Assembly (NCBI GenBank): GCA_027886175.1
Contig: JAJNNQ010000019.1
Coordinates: forward strand, 16,759,501-16,823,500
From: Phylloscopus collybita
Taxonomy: Eukaryota; Chordata; Aves; Passeriformes; Phylloscopidae
Length of the DNA: 64,000 bases
Direction: 5' to 3'
In this document: one piece after another, positions 22,362 to 34,440 of the stretch
Position numbering within the stretch: position 1 is the first letter of the stretch
Layout of the letters: each line of letters starts with the position of its first letter
Program-made: the position numbers and the translations under genes
Notes under the pieces: model-generated
Seen by the model: the letters and a program-made list of their open reading frames with translations, nothing else
What the model was told of the DNA's origin: nothing
Database searches by the model: none

Positions 22362-24827
22362 CTGTTTAAAAATGTTTTCCCTCTGGAAAAACCCAAAGGC
22401 ACGAAGTCCAAATGCCCAAAACAGGACGGAGAGGGGGGCAGAGCCTTCCCTGCCAGAGTGCATCCAGCCAAGGGCTGCCTCCCCAAAACTTGTGCTGGTT
22501 GAGAATGGGGTTTTCCTGAATGGGGTTTTAACTGCTTTCCAGTAGGATTTTCCCTGGATGGCCCCGCTCCTGCCGGCCATTGTTCCCAGTGCACTATGGA
22601 AGCCTGGAAAAACAGGATTTCCCGGGGATGGCGTGGGATGATATGCTGGCCCCTCCAGCCTCACCGGGCTGCAGAGCACACGTTCCTCTCACCCTCAGCC
22701 TGAGCTCGAGGGGGTCTGAACCCCCCAGAGTGGGGAGGATCTGCAGCTGGTCCTGCCCCAGTGACAGGCAGCCCCTGGTCCTGCTGCTCAGCGTGGCTCT
22801 GGGTGATGCTGTGAGGTGAGATGTGGGGTGCCAGGTGTAGGGCGAGATGTGGGGGTGCACAGTCATGGTTGTGGGGGTGAGGAGTGGAGCAGGAACCAGA
22901 GTGGGGCGCAGGTGGCAGGTGCAGGCAGGGAGCTGTGGGTGCCAGGCCGGTGGGAGTGGATCTGCCGTAGGGCTGGGGAGGACACACACACGTCCTTAAG
23001 GAGAGCAGGATGTGCGGGATTTGGGATGGGGAGGGAGCAGGCTGAGCGCTCCGGGACGGGGCTGGCGGGCGGCCCCTGGCACGGTGGGCGGTGCCGCGGG
23101 GCTGCGGGCCGGGGATGCCGCTGCATCCCCCCGGGCGCTGCGCTGGGGGAGCCGCTCTGCTCCCAGCGGCTCCATAAGCCCATTAAGAGCTCAGGGAGCC
23201 TTACACCTCGGGGGGCTGCAGCAGGGACTTGCACTGCTTCGGCTTAAACCCCTTGAGCTGAAGCGGGGGTGCTGCTGCAGGGACACCAGGACACCCGTGG
23301 CCATCCTCTGGAGATGCCCATCCTGAATCCCCAGCGTGGGTGCTGGCTGCTTCCCCCGGGCTGGTGAGGGCTGCAGCCCTGGCACCGGGATTTGGTTCTG
23401 TTGCGTTGTTAAAATGCATCATCAGGGTGGAAAAGTACTTTTTTTTTGTCTGAAAAATCCTCAGAGGAGGATGTTCCCCCCCCCATGTGCTGTCGTTCAG
23501 CATCCTGGTGTGCAGGAGAAAAGTACAGGGAGGGCAGGTGGGTCCATCTGGGATGGGGAAGCCACACTGGTCGAGGGGAACCTGGTCAGGAATTGCTTGG
23601 GAATTTTTCTACCTTAACCTAGATGTGCCTTATGTCAAAATTGTCAGGAACTATGATAGGGTGAAACCCCCAACAGGCAGATCTTTGTGAGGCCCACGGG
23701 ATGGAAACAGCTTCTTCAGAACACTAAGGGAGATGTTGTGGACAGAACCTGAAATTCCAGTGGCTCGTTCCAGACACAAGGATAAGTTTCTTTTTGTTGA
23801 ATCCACCACCACCAAGTCCATATCTGCTGGGGCTCCAGCTTGTTGGGGGATGGATTCTGTGGGCGCTCCCTGCCCAGCTCATCCCACAGCCCTTGCTCAT
23901 CCCCCAGCTTTGCTTGAGCTCATCCTCCATGGATTGTGCTGAGGGCAAGGTGCAGGACCCTCTGGCATGGGGAAGAGGGAGGAGGAAGGGATGGAGGAGG
24001 CTGGGGAAGCAGCGAGTCAAGGAAGATGTTCATCATGGAAGCTGAGAGCGGGCAGTGGGAACCCATTTGGTTGGGAGCCTCTGGAGCTTCCCTCCCATGC
24101 CTGGAACTTGCCAGTGCTGTGGGCAGACCCATCTGGAGATGGGGATATGGGTGCTGGGTTTCAGAAGGGATCAAACCCTTCCCTGGTGAGGGAAGATGGT
24201 TCTCTTGCAGAGGGGTCACCAATCCAGCAGGCAGGTCCTGGGAGCAGCCTGGGAGTCCTGAACCCACCCTGGGCTTGCTGGGGAAGGGCTGGATCACCAC
24301 GTGGCAGACACCAACTACATCCAACTTGCTCCTTGTCATTCCAGCCTGTCACCTGGGCAGTGAGGGAAGGCAGAAGCGTTGACATCTAGCTCTAGTTTTA
24401 GTGTAGCCCCTCAGAGCCTGGGGCCAGCAAGGAGCAGTGAGCCCAGGCAGAGGCTGACACCCTGCAGGCAGCCCCCTCAAAGCACATCTCCAGTGAGATA
24501 AGCCCTTTCCAGGTCCCACCAAGTAGTGTTTCCTTCTTGCTTCAGCTTCCCCAGGCTTGGTCTCGTGGCCCTTCCTTAAGTTCCTCAGTGCTGTGACAGC
24601 TTGTAGATGGGTTTTTCCATGGCTGCTCTCCACAGAATGAACCTCTCTGTTTCTTGCTGTGAGTCCTGCAGCTCTTTCAGCTGATGGTCTTCCCACGCTG
24701 TGGCTGGTGGTGGTGATGGTGACCCCCTCCTCCTTCCCAGGACTCCAGCGCTGCTTTCCAAATGTCCTGGGGTTGGTTCTTGATCTGCCAGCTTCCCCCA
24801 CATCACTTGTGCTTTCTAAAAATTGCC
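21381..24827. other. Non-coding stretch with long T-runs
   Basis: Holds T-runs at 21694-21722 (29 T), about 22204-22219 and 22327-22361 (35 T), plus a small CpG-rich patch at about 23040-23180. No retroelement body flanks the T-runs. No exon is recognised. Confidence 0.45.
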
Positions 24828-25105
24828 ATAGAATCAGAAAATGCTTTGGGTCGGGAGAGACTCTCTTGTTACATCCCCTGCCATGGGCAGGGACAACTTC
24901 CTCTAGCCCAGGATGCTCCAAGCCCTCTTTAACCTGGCCTTGGACACTTCCAGGGATGGGGCAGTCACAGCTACTCTGGCCAACCTGTGCCACCCTCACA
25001 GGGAAATTCCCCTTCACATCTTTTCTACCCCTGCCCTCTGTCAGTTTAAAACACTTGTGCCTTGTCCTGTTACAACAGGCCATGGTGAGAAGTCTTTATC
25101 CACCG
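24828..25105 (-). mobile_element. CR1 LINE 3' fragment, antisense
   Basis: Begins with the CR1 terminal ATAGAATCA and continues 'CCCCTGCCATGGGCAGGGACAACTTCC', 'GGCCTTGGACACTTCCAGGGATGGGGCAGTCACAG' and 'CAGTTTAAAACACTTGTGCCTTGTC' (3' end of CR1 in reverse). Non-coding. Confidence 0.93.
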
Positions 25106-27511
25106 AGCTTCCACACCCCCTTCATGCATGGAAAGGCCACAGTGGGGTCTCATGGCTGTGCAGGACCTCCATGGACAATCTGAGCCTTCAAAGCAGTCCC
25201 AGTGTTTTCTGCAGTCAGACTGGTGTCAGATCAAATACAGAAGTACAACACCTCCCCGCCCTGCCATCCCATCATGGGCCTGGAAGTTTTCTGGGAACAG
25301 TATTCCAGGAACAGTTTCCCCAAACTCTTGGCAGCAGGTTGCCCAGCAGTGCTGTTTTTCTCTCCTCTAGTGCCACGTACGGGGAAGGAAGATACCTTTA
25401 GTTTCGGGCTGATTCTTGAGGAAACATTAAGAACCAGGAGAGATATCCAAGAGGAATCTCTGAAGGAGAGCTTGGCTTGGGTCAGTCCATATGTGTCCTC
25501 TGGCCTCGGGTGTGTTTGCTCACCTGAGAGCACACTGTGTGTTGGGTGCAGGTCTCTCCAGCTGTGGTCCTGGCTGAAGGCAGACCTTGTGTCTGGGGAC
25601 ATTTGGTCACCCCTGATGCCAGTGTTGCAGGATGGGGCACCCTTGGGGCTCCCTGGTCCCCAGGATTTGGTGCAATCCCTGCCTATGGCTCTGCTCTGCA
25701 GGAGGATGAGGTGATGGTTGCTCCCTGGGATCCAGCAGGTGCAGAAGGGAGGAGCATCATCTTCCTCTTGATCCCGGGTTGCTCCAATGTGCCTGTTTGT
25801 TTGGGTGCTGCATTAACAAGGTTTCCTTGCTGCCCTTGCCCTTGAGTGTGCAGTTGGCTTGGGAGATCTGGGTCTAAAGCTATGACCATCCAATATGGAA
25901 AAGCTCAAGGAAGGGAAAAAGACAATGAGGGGTGCAGGAGACCTGAGGGACCAGCGAAACCAGTGCCTGAGGTGTTCCCTGGGGTGAACCAAAGTGGTGG
26001 AGCACCTGCCAACCATCCCAGTCCTGGAGGTGTTGACAGCAAGTGTCCCCATCCTCTGGCACTCAGTGTCCTGGGCAGCACCCTCTCCTCCACCAGGGCT
26101 CCAGTATTGTCCTTTTGCCCAGCACCTTCCTCTCTGCTCGCCTCTGCTGCCTCCTGGAGTTGTCCTGGCCTCTCTGGTTCCATCCCCAGTGCCTCCAGCA
26201 GGATCTGGCTTGCAGCAGGGGTCAGTCACTTGGGATGTGTCGGGGAGCAGGAAGCTCTCGGGGTGCACAGCAGCGAGCTCAGCTTGTGTCTGAGCTAGAG
26301 AGCACCAGGGTTTGCTCTGTGTTATTCTGGATCTAAAAGGAAAAGAAAAAAAAAAAAAAAAAAAAAAAAGAAAAAGGGATTGCTCTTTCCCAGTTCCTGC
26401 ATTTCCTGAGAGCAGCCTAGCTCCTAGCTTATCTTCAGACAGCCTCAGGGGTATTCCCTTGGAGTTTGGGAGTTTAATCAGGCATTGCTGGGGCATGTGA
26501 ACTCTGCGGCGAGTCGCCGTTCCCAGGGAGGGGAGCGCCTCTCACAGATATTTGGGTTGGCGTGCCTGGGCTGGGGGCTGGGCGGGCTGGGAACGTGCTG
26601 CTGCTTTTCCTGGGGATGCGACTGGGAATGGCTGGGGGTGACCTGACCCGCCTGCCTGGGAGGATTGAGGGTAGGATGCCCGTGGGCAGGGTGGGTTCCC
26701 CTGGACATCCCCGAGGCGGGGCTGCCTGGGCTTCGCTGTGCTCCTTTGAACCTTTCATCCCCTCCAGCCCTGCCTCTGCCACCTGCCTCCTTTCCTTTCA
26801 AACCCATGGATTTTCTTTGTAGCATCCTAGGCGAGAGCTTCTGGTTATGACCTGGCGCCCTTCTCCTGGCCCCTCTGGCCATAACCTGGTCCTGCTGCTC
26901 ATTTTCTTTCGGGTGATTTTGAGCTGGGCAGAGAATCAGAATTCCAGTGGAAATGCCCAACGCCAGGCTCTGCTTCACCGGTGGAATCGAGGGCTTTGTT
27001 GCTGGCTCTTTCGCAGGCAGTATTTCTTTTTTTGGGGGCTGGATATATTTCTGGCAAGTAAAATGACGGATGCTCTGTTTCGTTTCCAGTGGCAGCGTTT
27101 CAGATTCCTTGCTCCAGGGCAGGAGCCGAGCGAACTCCGATTCCAGAGCAGCTCTGGTACCTTGGCAGCTTAAAGGCCACGGGGTTTGCTTGAATGACAA
27201 GCGGTGCTGAGCGTGGGGAAAGCTCGGGAGAGGCGGTTTTGTGCTCATGCCTTCCATCTCTTGTAGGAGCAGGATCCCACGGAGCGGGGAGGCATCTTTA
27301 TCCTGCCTTCCTGCTCTGCAGGCAAACTGGGAGGTGGTGGAAGGACGTGGAGAAGGATGGCAAGCCCTGCCTTGAGGGGATACTCTTTGCATCACTGCTG
27401 GGGAGATGGGGAGAAGCAAAGTGTTGAGGCGTTTCTGTGTCTTCTCCCAAGGAACATCCTCTTGGATGCTCTTAGCCCAGCTCTGCCTCTCCTTGTACCT
27501 GTCTCAGCAGG
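25106..27511. other. Non-coding stretch
   Basis: Contains an A-run at 26346-26369. The part at about 26900-27180 has a mixed AT/GC texture ('GGATATATTTCTGGCAAGTAAAATGACGG') typical of conserved regulatory DNA, but this cannot be tested here. Confidence 0.35.
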
Positions 27512-27712
27512 ATAGAATCATAGAATCATGGAATGGTTTGGGTTGGAAGGGACCTTGAAAAGCTCATCTCATTCCAACCCCCTGCCATGGGCAGGGACAC
27601 CTTCCACTATCCTAGGTTTCTCCAAACCCCATCCAGCCTGGCCTTGGACACTTCCAGGGATGGGGTAGCCACAGCTTCTCTGGGTGACCTCTTCCAGTGT
27701 CCCACTAGTGCC
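27512..27712 (-). mobile_element. CR1 LINE 3' end, antisense
   Basis: The cleanest CR1 3' end in the window: 'ATAGAATCATAGAATCATGG', then 'GGTTTGGGTTGGAAGGGACC', 'CCCTGCCATGGGCAGGGACACCTTCCACTATCC' and 'TGGCCTTGGACACTTCCAGGG'. The doubled octamer marks the intact 3' terminus; the 5' part is truncated after about 200 bases. Confidence 0.96.
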
Positions 27713-28866
27713 TCTGTAGTGATCCAGGTGCAGATCTCAGGGGCTGGCTGAGCTGCACCCCGCAATGTTGGTGAGCTCCAAGCTACCAGGGAGGACAGGA
27801 CCTGCCAGCAGGGATGCTGCAGTGCTGAGGGTGAGGTGTGAGGGATGGGAGTCCACAGCCCAAGGGGTCAGGGCAGGTTAAGGATCTGTCTTCCTGAAGC
27901 TATCCAGCTTTTTTTTTGCTTGTCTGCACGGACCTGAGACACGTGTGGGTCTGCGGGACGGGTTTGCCCATCCCTCTGAGAACTCCCCTGCACCTGGTTT
28001 TGGTGACAGAGAGAACCCAGACTGCTGCTTGCCTCCTAAAACCTGTACCCCAAAACCTCTCTGGCCCACTGGGCTTCCTGGAAGCAACTCCCCTGGACAC
28101 CAGTGGGGATGGGATGGTGCCAGCCCCGTCACTGTGGTGAGTTTTGGCTGTGCTCAGCAAGGCTGTGGGGCTGGCAAGAGACCGACTCGGACTCCCTGAG
28201 GGCTGTGGGGTGCCTCACTGCCCCCTCCCAAAGCTGAGCTGGTCTTCCCTCCGCCAAGCCCTGGCCAAGCAGCCTTCCTCCCCTTTTTCTTCTTCCTCCT
28301 GTTTCCCTCCTGCCAGCGAGGCCAAGCAAAACGCGGTGCTGACCAAAAATAACAACCACCGGCAGATCCAGACAATGGATAAACCCCTGGTGAGGGCGAG
28401 GGCGACCCGAATCCTCCCAGAGGAAGACGGGATTATTCGCCGTCCTCTTAGACATCTGTCAATAGCTGCCGTCTGCGGAGCCGCTTCCCGACAAGGCCGG
28501 CGGCTTTCCGACGACGGGGCCGTCGCCTTCCTGCGGGGAAAAGCGCTTCTTCCAAAGCGGTTGCCTTCAGGAGCAGGGATGGTGGGCACTTGGGATCTCG
28601 TCACTGAGCACCATAAGGTGCCCAACACCCATTAATGGCCAAACTCAAATGCGCTGAGCTGGCCCCGACGCTCTCAGGTGGTGACAGTGACACAGGGTGC
28701 TGGCACGGGTGCACCAGCCCATCCCAGTGCCAGCCTTCCTGGGATCTGGAGCAGCCTCTTGGTTTTGTGCTCTGCCTGGCGAGATGTGGAGGAATGAGGT
28801 TTTAAAAGTACTGGGAGCACAAGGGGACCTCTCCAGGCTGGAGCTGTCCTTGAAGATGGCACTGAT
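27713..28866. promoter_or_regulatory. Non-coding stretch with a candidate conserved element at 28330-28560
   Basis: The core at about 28330-28560 ('AAAAATAACAACCACCGG', 'GGGATTATTCGCCGTCC', 'CATCTGTCAATAGCTGCC') is CpG-bearing and motif-rich compared with its flanks. The remainder shows nothing. Regulatory status is inference. Confidence 0.3.
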
Positions 28867-29115
28867 GGATTCTGGGCACTGCTGGAGGTGGTTCTTTTGG
28901 TGGCTCTCATGGATTCTGGGCACTGCTGGAGGTGGTTCTTTTGGTGGCTCTCATGGATTTGGGCACTGCTGGAGATGGCACTTGTGGTGGCACTAATGGA
29001 TTTAGGCACAATTGGAGGTGACACTCGGAGGTGGCGCAAACAGATTTGGGCACCATCGGAGGTGGCACTAGGAGGTGGCACATGCAGATTGGAACATCAC
29101 TGAAGGTGGCACTGA
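28867..29115 (+). repeat. 44-bp minisatellite with decayed copies
   Basis: The first two units are exact 44-base copies starting 'GGATTCTGGGCACTGCTGG' at 28867 and 28911; later units (from about 28955) are shorter and diverged but keep 'GGATTTGGGCAC' and 'GGAGGTGGCAC' words. Encoded repeats in overlapping frames are a consequence of the array, not a protein. Confidence 0.88.
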
Positions 29116-29599
29116 TGGCTTTGGGGCTCATTGCCATCCAGTATTCCCATGCAACCGTGCCTACAACTTTTCCCCTTGTTTTTAATTAACTTCCCTTCAC
29201 TCTGCCCATGCCAGTGGGTCTCTCCATGACCTTGTTGTCGGTCAGACCCCAAGTAATTGATGCTGTAATCACCCCATCTGTTAACAGAGCGATTCACACT
29301 TCTTAGCTTGGCCTGGGCAGGCCACGTGTGGGTCTCCCCAGGGCAAAGCCACCTTCAGCCCCCCAGCTCTTTGGGGATCCTGCTGGAATGCCCATGGTTT
29401 TTGGTATCTGCCACTGGGCAGCGCCTGCCCCTGCCCACTTGTCCCCGATGCCCTGGGGTCATTCTGCCTGATCCCCTGAACCTCGCAGCCCTGAATCACC
29501 TTGGGGAACCTCACTCGGTGGACAGAACGTGGGGAACTAGTTGGGCCAAAGAGTCCCTCCAGGAAGGTCTGGAAGGGATTTGCAGAGGACAGGGGGGGG

Positions 29600-30240
29600 T
29601 TCTGCTGGGCTGGGACTGATGGCGCATCTCCGGGGCGATGCCAAGCCGGGGGGAGTGGGCGAGCGGCAGAGCCGTGCCACGGCGCGTGAATGTCAGATGC
29701 TGCTTGGCTGCGAGCTGGGCTCGTGCGAGAGCAGATCTGTTCAATCCCATTTGGAGAGGGGGGGAGAGGCAGGGGGGGGGCTCTTCCCCAGGCTCAATCT
29801 GGTAGGTTTTAGTTACAGTCGTTTTAGGATTTGGGCAGCGAATTGGTGCAGCTTTGGCACAGGGGGGGATGGATGAGCACCGAGGCTGCCAAGCCTCCCT
29901 CATCCCTCGGAACTGGGGAAAGAGGCGGGGGGGGACCACGCAGGTGGGTGCAGCCCCCGGGGCTGAGCAGCGTGGCCATCACCCGGCTCTCTGGGCAGCA
30001 GCTGGGCGAGTGGAGGAGGGGAGGAGGTGCCTGGCGTTGTCCGCAGGGCACCCGCAGCCCTGCAATGCTCGGGTGGACGCTTCAAATCGCGTTATCTCCA
30101 TAACCGCCCAGCTCTGGCCGCTCCGAGTGGCAGCGGAGATAAGTGGATTTCTAGGGAGCGCCTGGTCGTCTGACATTTAAGACTCCTTAATCCGTAACCA
30201 CCACCCCGCGGAGGCAGGACGCAGCCACATCTCCCAGCTG
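29600..30240. promoter_or_regulatory. CpG-containing block with GATA-type motifs
   Basis: CpG-rich DNA includes an AT-richer core at about 30075-30205 with TTATCT (30091), AGATAAG (30136-30142), TTAATCC (30188) and AACCACC (RUNX-like, about 30197). GATA plus RUNX words suggest a haematopoietic enhancer, which would fit the myeloid role reported for CXXC5, but this is inference. Confidence 0.35.
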
Positions 30241-31839
30241 GGGCAGCCCCAGGCGCAGGTCGGTCCCTGAGGTGGTGGCTCCGGCTGTGCCAGGGCCACA
30301 GGGTGAGGTTCAGGGATGTGCATGGAGGCAGTGGTATCCCTGGGCACTTCCTTGTCCTCTCCACCACGATAAGCTCCTTGGAAGTCCAGGGCACGTTGGT
30401 GATAGGCTCTGGGGTGTCGCCTGAGTCAGGCATCCGGGTGTGGCTGTGCTGGCGGATTGGGAAGCCTGCAGCAGCCCTGGAGCTACACTGGAAAAACCCA
30501 GCACCAGTGGGGAAAAAAGATGCCCTTGATGGATGCCTGGTGGAGGGAGCCCACCTGGGGAGGTGGCATCACCTCCTGCCTGCTCAGCAGGATATGGCAT
30601 GGCCGCTGTCCCTGAGGATGTGCCTGGCAGGACACATCCTGACCCACCCTGTGTATGTGTCCAGAGTTGCTCCTGGGGGACATCACCAGGGCCGAGTGGC
30701 TGCCTGCGAGAAGGAGACGGGTGAAAGCCACTCCGTGCACCATGACGATTTGCCATCTGCTTCCAGGGCAAACTCCAGATGCTGGATTTAATCTTCCATA
30801 GCCTTTCTAATTCAGGAGTTGGCTTCTTAACATCCCTCAGTGCCACCTCGGCAGCAGAGACAAGCGGAGTGGCTGCCACGACTGGCCCTTTGAAGGATGT
30901 TCTGGAGCACAAGAGATGAACTATGTCCGTGTGAGTTGCCCATCTGGCAACCTGGCATACCTTGACCCATCATACCTCTGGCTCTTTAATCCACCCAGGG
31001 TGAGCCTGAGCATTCACAGCATTGCCCAAACCTCCCCCAGGCCTGGGTGTCCTCTCTTGATGTCTGGAGACAAGGTGGTGGGTGATGGTAACTTCCATGG
31101 TACATCCAGGAGTGGATCTTCTGGCTGGACCAGTTTTTGTGAGGATGAATGTGGGGAGCAGAGCTTGGGGGCTGTTGGGTTGACAGAGGTGATGGCTTGC
31201 AAACAACAGGCTTGTCTTTGCCTCAGGCACCTGGTTATCAGGCACCATGGATGGGTGTCCTGTAGGGACAACCAGCCTTGGGAGATCATGGGTTGATTTC
31301 TCTCTTGGTTCACCTGCTGCTGGACATCTGGCTGGTGAGGCTGTGATAAGACATCACCGCCTGTTTCAGCTGACCTGTGTCACCTGGTGGAGCAAACAGC
31401 AGGTTGGACTGTGCTGCAGAAATGGGCACTTGGTAGCTGAATCAGCTGTTGTGGTGCTGGGGTCAGAGCTGCTGTGAACCTTTTTCTGGTGGGGCTTGCT
31501 CTCCTGAGCCTTTGACCTGGGCTGCTGCTGTACCTTCTGGCTTGTGACAGTGCTACAGGGCTGGGGTACTGTCCTACCCACTGGGTGTCATTCCCAGGAT
31601 GTGTTTCAGACACCAGGATGCCTTCAGGGTGTCTTGTCTCCCCATGCATCACTTCCACCACCTACGGTCCTGTGCTCCTGGCCATCTCAAGGTCCTGTCC
31701 ACTGTTGGCCAGAGCAGCTGAGGAGCACAGGGACCACCTCCAGCCCCTCTTGGAGCTGCAAGGGGAAGGTGGCTCCAAGCTGCAGCCTCCCTTGACCTGA
31801 CATCTTTCCTGGGGATGCCCTCAAGAGGGGCACAATGCT
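30241..31839. other. Non-coding stretch, nothing recognised
   Basis: About 1.6 kb without recognisable exon, repeat family or RNA gene. Confidence 0.45.
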
Positions 31840-32360
31840 GGTGGTGGGCCGCCCTACTTGGGTCGGTCCACGGCACGGCGGAGTCTGTCCGTCCGTCCGT
31901 CCGTCTGTCTGTCCATCCCTCAGCAGGGAGCGATGGTGGCGGGGAGGAGGTGGGGGCCACGCTGGGCGGGCGGCCACGCAGCGAGGGGGAGGAAGTGGGG
32001 ACAAAAAAACGCGGCGCAGGGGGACAATTGCAGCCTTTCTCCAGGCTGAAAAGACGCCGGGGTCTCTTCCGTCCTCGTCCTCCCGTCTGCTGCGGGCGGA
32101 CAAAGCCACCGCCCCCAGTGCCCACCCAGCACCCAGGGATTAGAAAAAAAAAGGGCGAATTTTGATTTTCTCCTTTTGTTTCCGGAGCCCGGGAGCAGCT
32201 CGGCTTCAGCTTTGCTGCTTTCTTCTCTCCCTTCACGCCGTGTCTGTGCACGGCTGACCAACCGGCGGCTTTTCTGGGAGGAGGGTGATTTATTTAAAAT
32301 TAAAGGAAAGCAGAAGTTCTTTCTTAGAGACGAGACTTTTTAGGTCGGCGGGAGCTGATG
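31840..32360. promoter_or_regulatory. CpG-rich block with (GTCC)n tract
   Basis: CpG-rich DNA begins with a GTCC/GTCT tetramer tract (31882-31918) and ends in AT-rich sequence ('GATTTATTTAAAATTAAAGG' near 32287). Candidate regulatory DNA in the CXXC5 upstream/intron region. Confidence 0.35.
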
Positions 32361-32781
32361 GCTTTCCAGCCATGCAGCGAAAACACAGGGGAGCCAGCTG
32401 GAATTTGCAGCTTGTCATTTTTTTTAAGGAGAAGCGAAGCTCCTCTCCTGCTCCCCTCTGACAGTGAATGGTGCCTGCAACTGGGGGGACTCTCAGTCCA
32501 TCGGCTGGCAGGGGTTTTTCCGGACCACCAGAGATGATCCTTTTGCAATCTTTATTTATTTTGGCATTGTCAGGACTATTGCAGAGCGGTCCCCTGTGTG
32601 CTGGGGTGCAGGGAGCCCTGGGGCAGAGGGAAGGAGGTGAGGGGTGGTGCTGAGAGCTGGGGGAAGACCCAGGTAGAGGAGTGTCCCATTTTTTTCCCCC
32701 CCAGGGCCATGGGAGAGCACAGAGCTGCCTTGGGCCATCTGAGCATTCCAGGCTGATGGAAGTATTTGGGGTGACCCATGG

Positions 32782-33004
32782 AAATCAAAGAATCCAGATG
32801 ATTTGGGTTTGAAATGTCCTTAAAGATTGTTTTATTCCACCCCCTGCCGTGGGCAGGGACATGTTCCACTAGACCAGGTTACTCCAAAGTAACTGGGTTA
32901 CCCTGAAGTAACTGGGTAGCCCTCCAACCTGGCTTATAACATTTCCAGGGATGGAGCAGCCACATCTCCAGGCAACATCTTCCACGGGTGCTATCCCTCA
33001 CCCT
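32782..33004 (-). mobile_element. CR1 LINE fragment, antisense, with internal duplication
   Basis: Carries 'CCCCTGCCGTGGGCAGGGACATGTTCCACTAGACCAGG' and 'CATTTCCAGGGATGGAGCAGCCACATCTCC'. A segment around 'AAAGTAACTGGGTTACCCTG' is duplicated in tandem ('GAAGTAACTGGGTAGCCCTC') at about 32886-32924, unlike the CR1 consensus. Confidence 0.88.
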
Positions 33005-33159
33005 GGGACCCCACGGCCTTTGGACCTTGGACCTGGCAGGGGCTTGGTTGCAGGGGAGGAACAGTGTCCTGCAGAGGGTTGGGAACCCGTGGGTGTGGGC
33101 CTCCCGACCTTGGTGGTGTCCCCTTGAACCCTGGCGTCCCTCCAGGCTGTTAAGCTGCC

Positions 33160-34440
33160 CCGTGCAAAGACCCGGCCGAGGGAGCCCATCACGTGCCCCT
33201 TAATGCCGCGGCCGGGACTAAGCACCTTCTGACAGGGACCCAGATGACGCTGCCCGGCGCCTTCCCCAAGGGATGGGGGCCGGAAAAGGGGAAGAAACGG
33301 GACGGGGACGGGGGCGGGGGGGGGGGGGGGGGCCTCACCGTCTTTACTCGGGTCAATCATAAAGAAGGGATTAAGATCATTAATTCCTCCCCCCGCTGCA
33401 ATTAACGACGGGGCCGGGCAGCGGCTGGCGGGGAGCAGCGATATCTGCTGTGCTGGGTGGTCCCGCGGTGTCAGGGTGGGGAACCCCCCCCCTTTTATGT
33501 GAATTAGCCGCGTACCCCCCAGCACCCCCCGGTTCTGGGGTGCCTGGCGAGGACAGTGTGGGGACAGACCTGTCCCAGCTGGCACGGCCGCGGTGTCCGG
33601 CGCCTGCTGGCGCGGTGGCCCCGGGGGCTGGAGGGCAGCGCCGGGTGGTTGCAGATGGTGGGAGCTGGCGGAGGAAAAGCGGCGGCCGGGACAATGGCGG
33701 GATTGTGCGGTGGCGCCGCTGGCACGGCTCGGCACGGCTCGGCGCGGCTCGGCGCCGCACCCCTTGCCAGCAGCGGGCACTGCCTTGCGCCGCTGGGGCC
33801 ATGCCCGGCGTCTCTGTGGGTGCGGGGAGTGCCCCTCCCGGGCCGGGCTGGCCCTGTCCCGCAGCCGCGGGTGCTCGGGGGGGCCGTGCCAGGCTGTGCA
33901 GCCATCGTCCCGCTGGCAGGGGCTGCGAGCAGGGGCTCAGAGCTGCTGGCACCCCATCCGTGTGGCCCGGTGGGACCAGCCAGGGAGGCTGGATGCTGTG
34001 TCCGGCCGCAGAAGAAGATGGGAACTGGTGGAAACGGTGACCACGGCGTGGCTTCAGCTGATGTCCTCCCCACTTTGGCACCCGGAGCCCGCTGTGGGTG
34101 GACCCAGCTCTTTGCCAGGGCGATGCAGAGCATCGCCAGCAGCCGTGGCTGGGGACCACCCGTGCATCCCCGGCAGCCCCGCGGCACGGTGGTTCCGATG
34201 CCACAGGGCGAGCGGGCAGGGGGACAGATCCCGGGCCGATGTGACGGGCGCTGGGCTCCCTGCACGGCGCGGGGCGGGCGGAAGAGGCGCAGGGCCGCAG
34301 GAAAGGCGGCCGCGGGCAGGCGTGAGATAACACCACCGGGCGCTTTATCTCACATCCTCCCGTCCGGTGCCTTTCCTGCCGCGCTCCCCGCTCCGGCCCC
34401 AGCGCCCGTTGCTGCCGGCACTAAGGTGTGACCCGTCCTG
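33160..34440. promoter_or_regulatory. CpG island close to the CXXC5 coding exon
   Basis: A CpG-dense block about 2.1-3.4 kb upstream of the CXXC5 coding exon. It includes a poly-G run (about 33316-33332), a decamer repeat GGCACGGCTC (33721-33750) and a perfect GATA inverted repeat (34322-34353). It may act as an alternative promoter. Frames of 250-320 codons on both strands are typical CpG-island artefacts. Confidence 0.5.
34322..34353. promoter_or_regulatory. Inverted GATA pair
   Basis: GTGAGATAA (34322-34330) and TTATCTCAC (34345-34353) form a perfect 9-base inverted repeat with a 14-base spacer. Both halves contain a GATA core. Confidence 0.4.
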
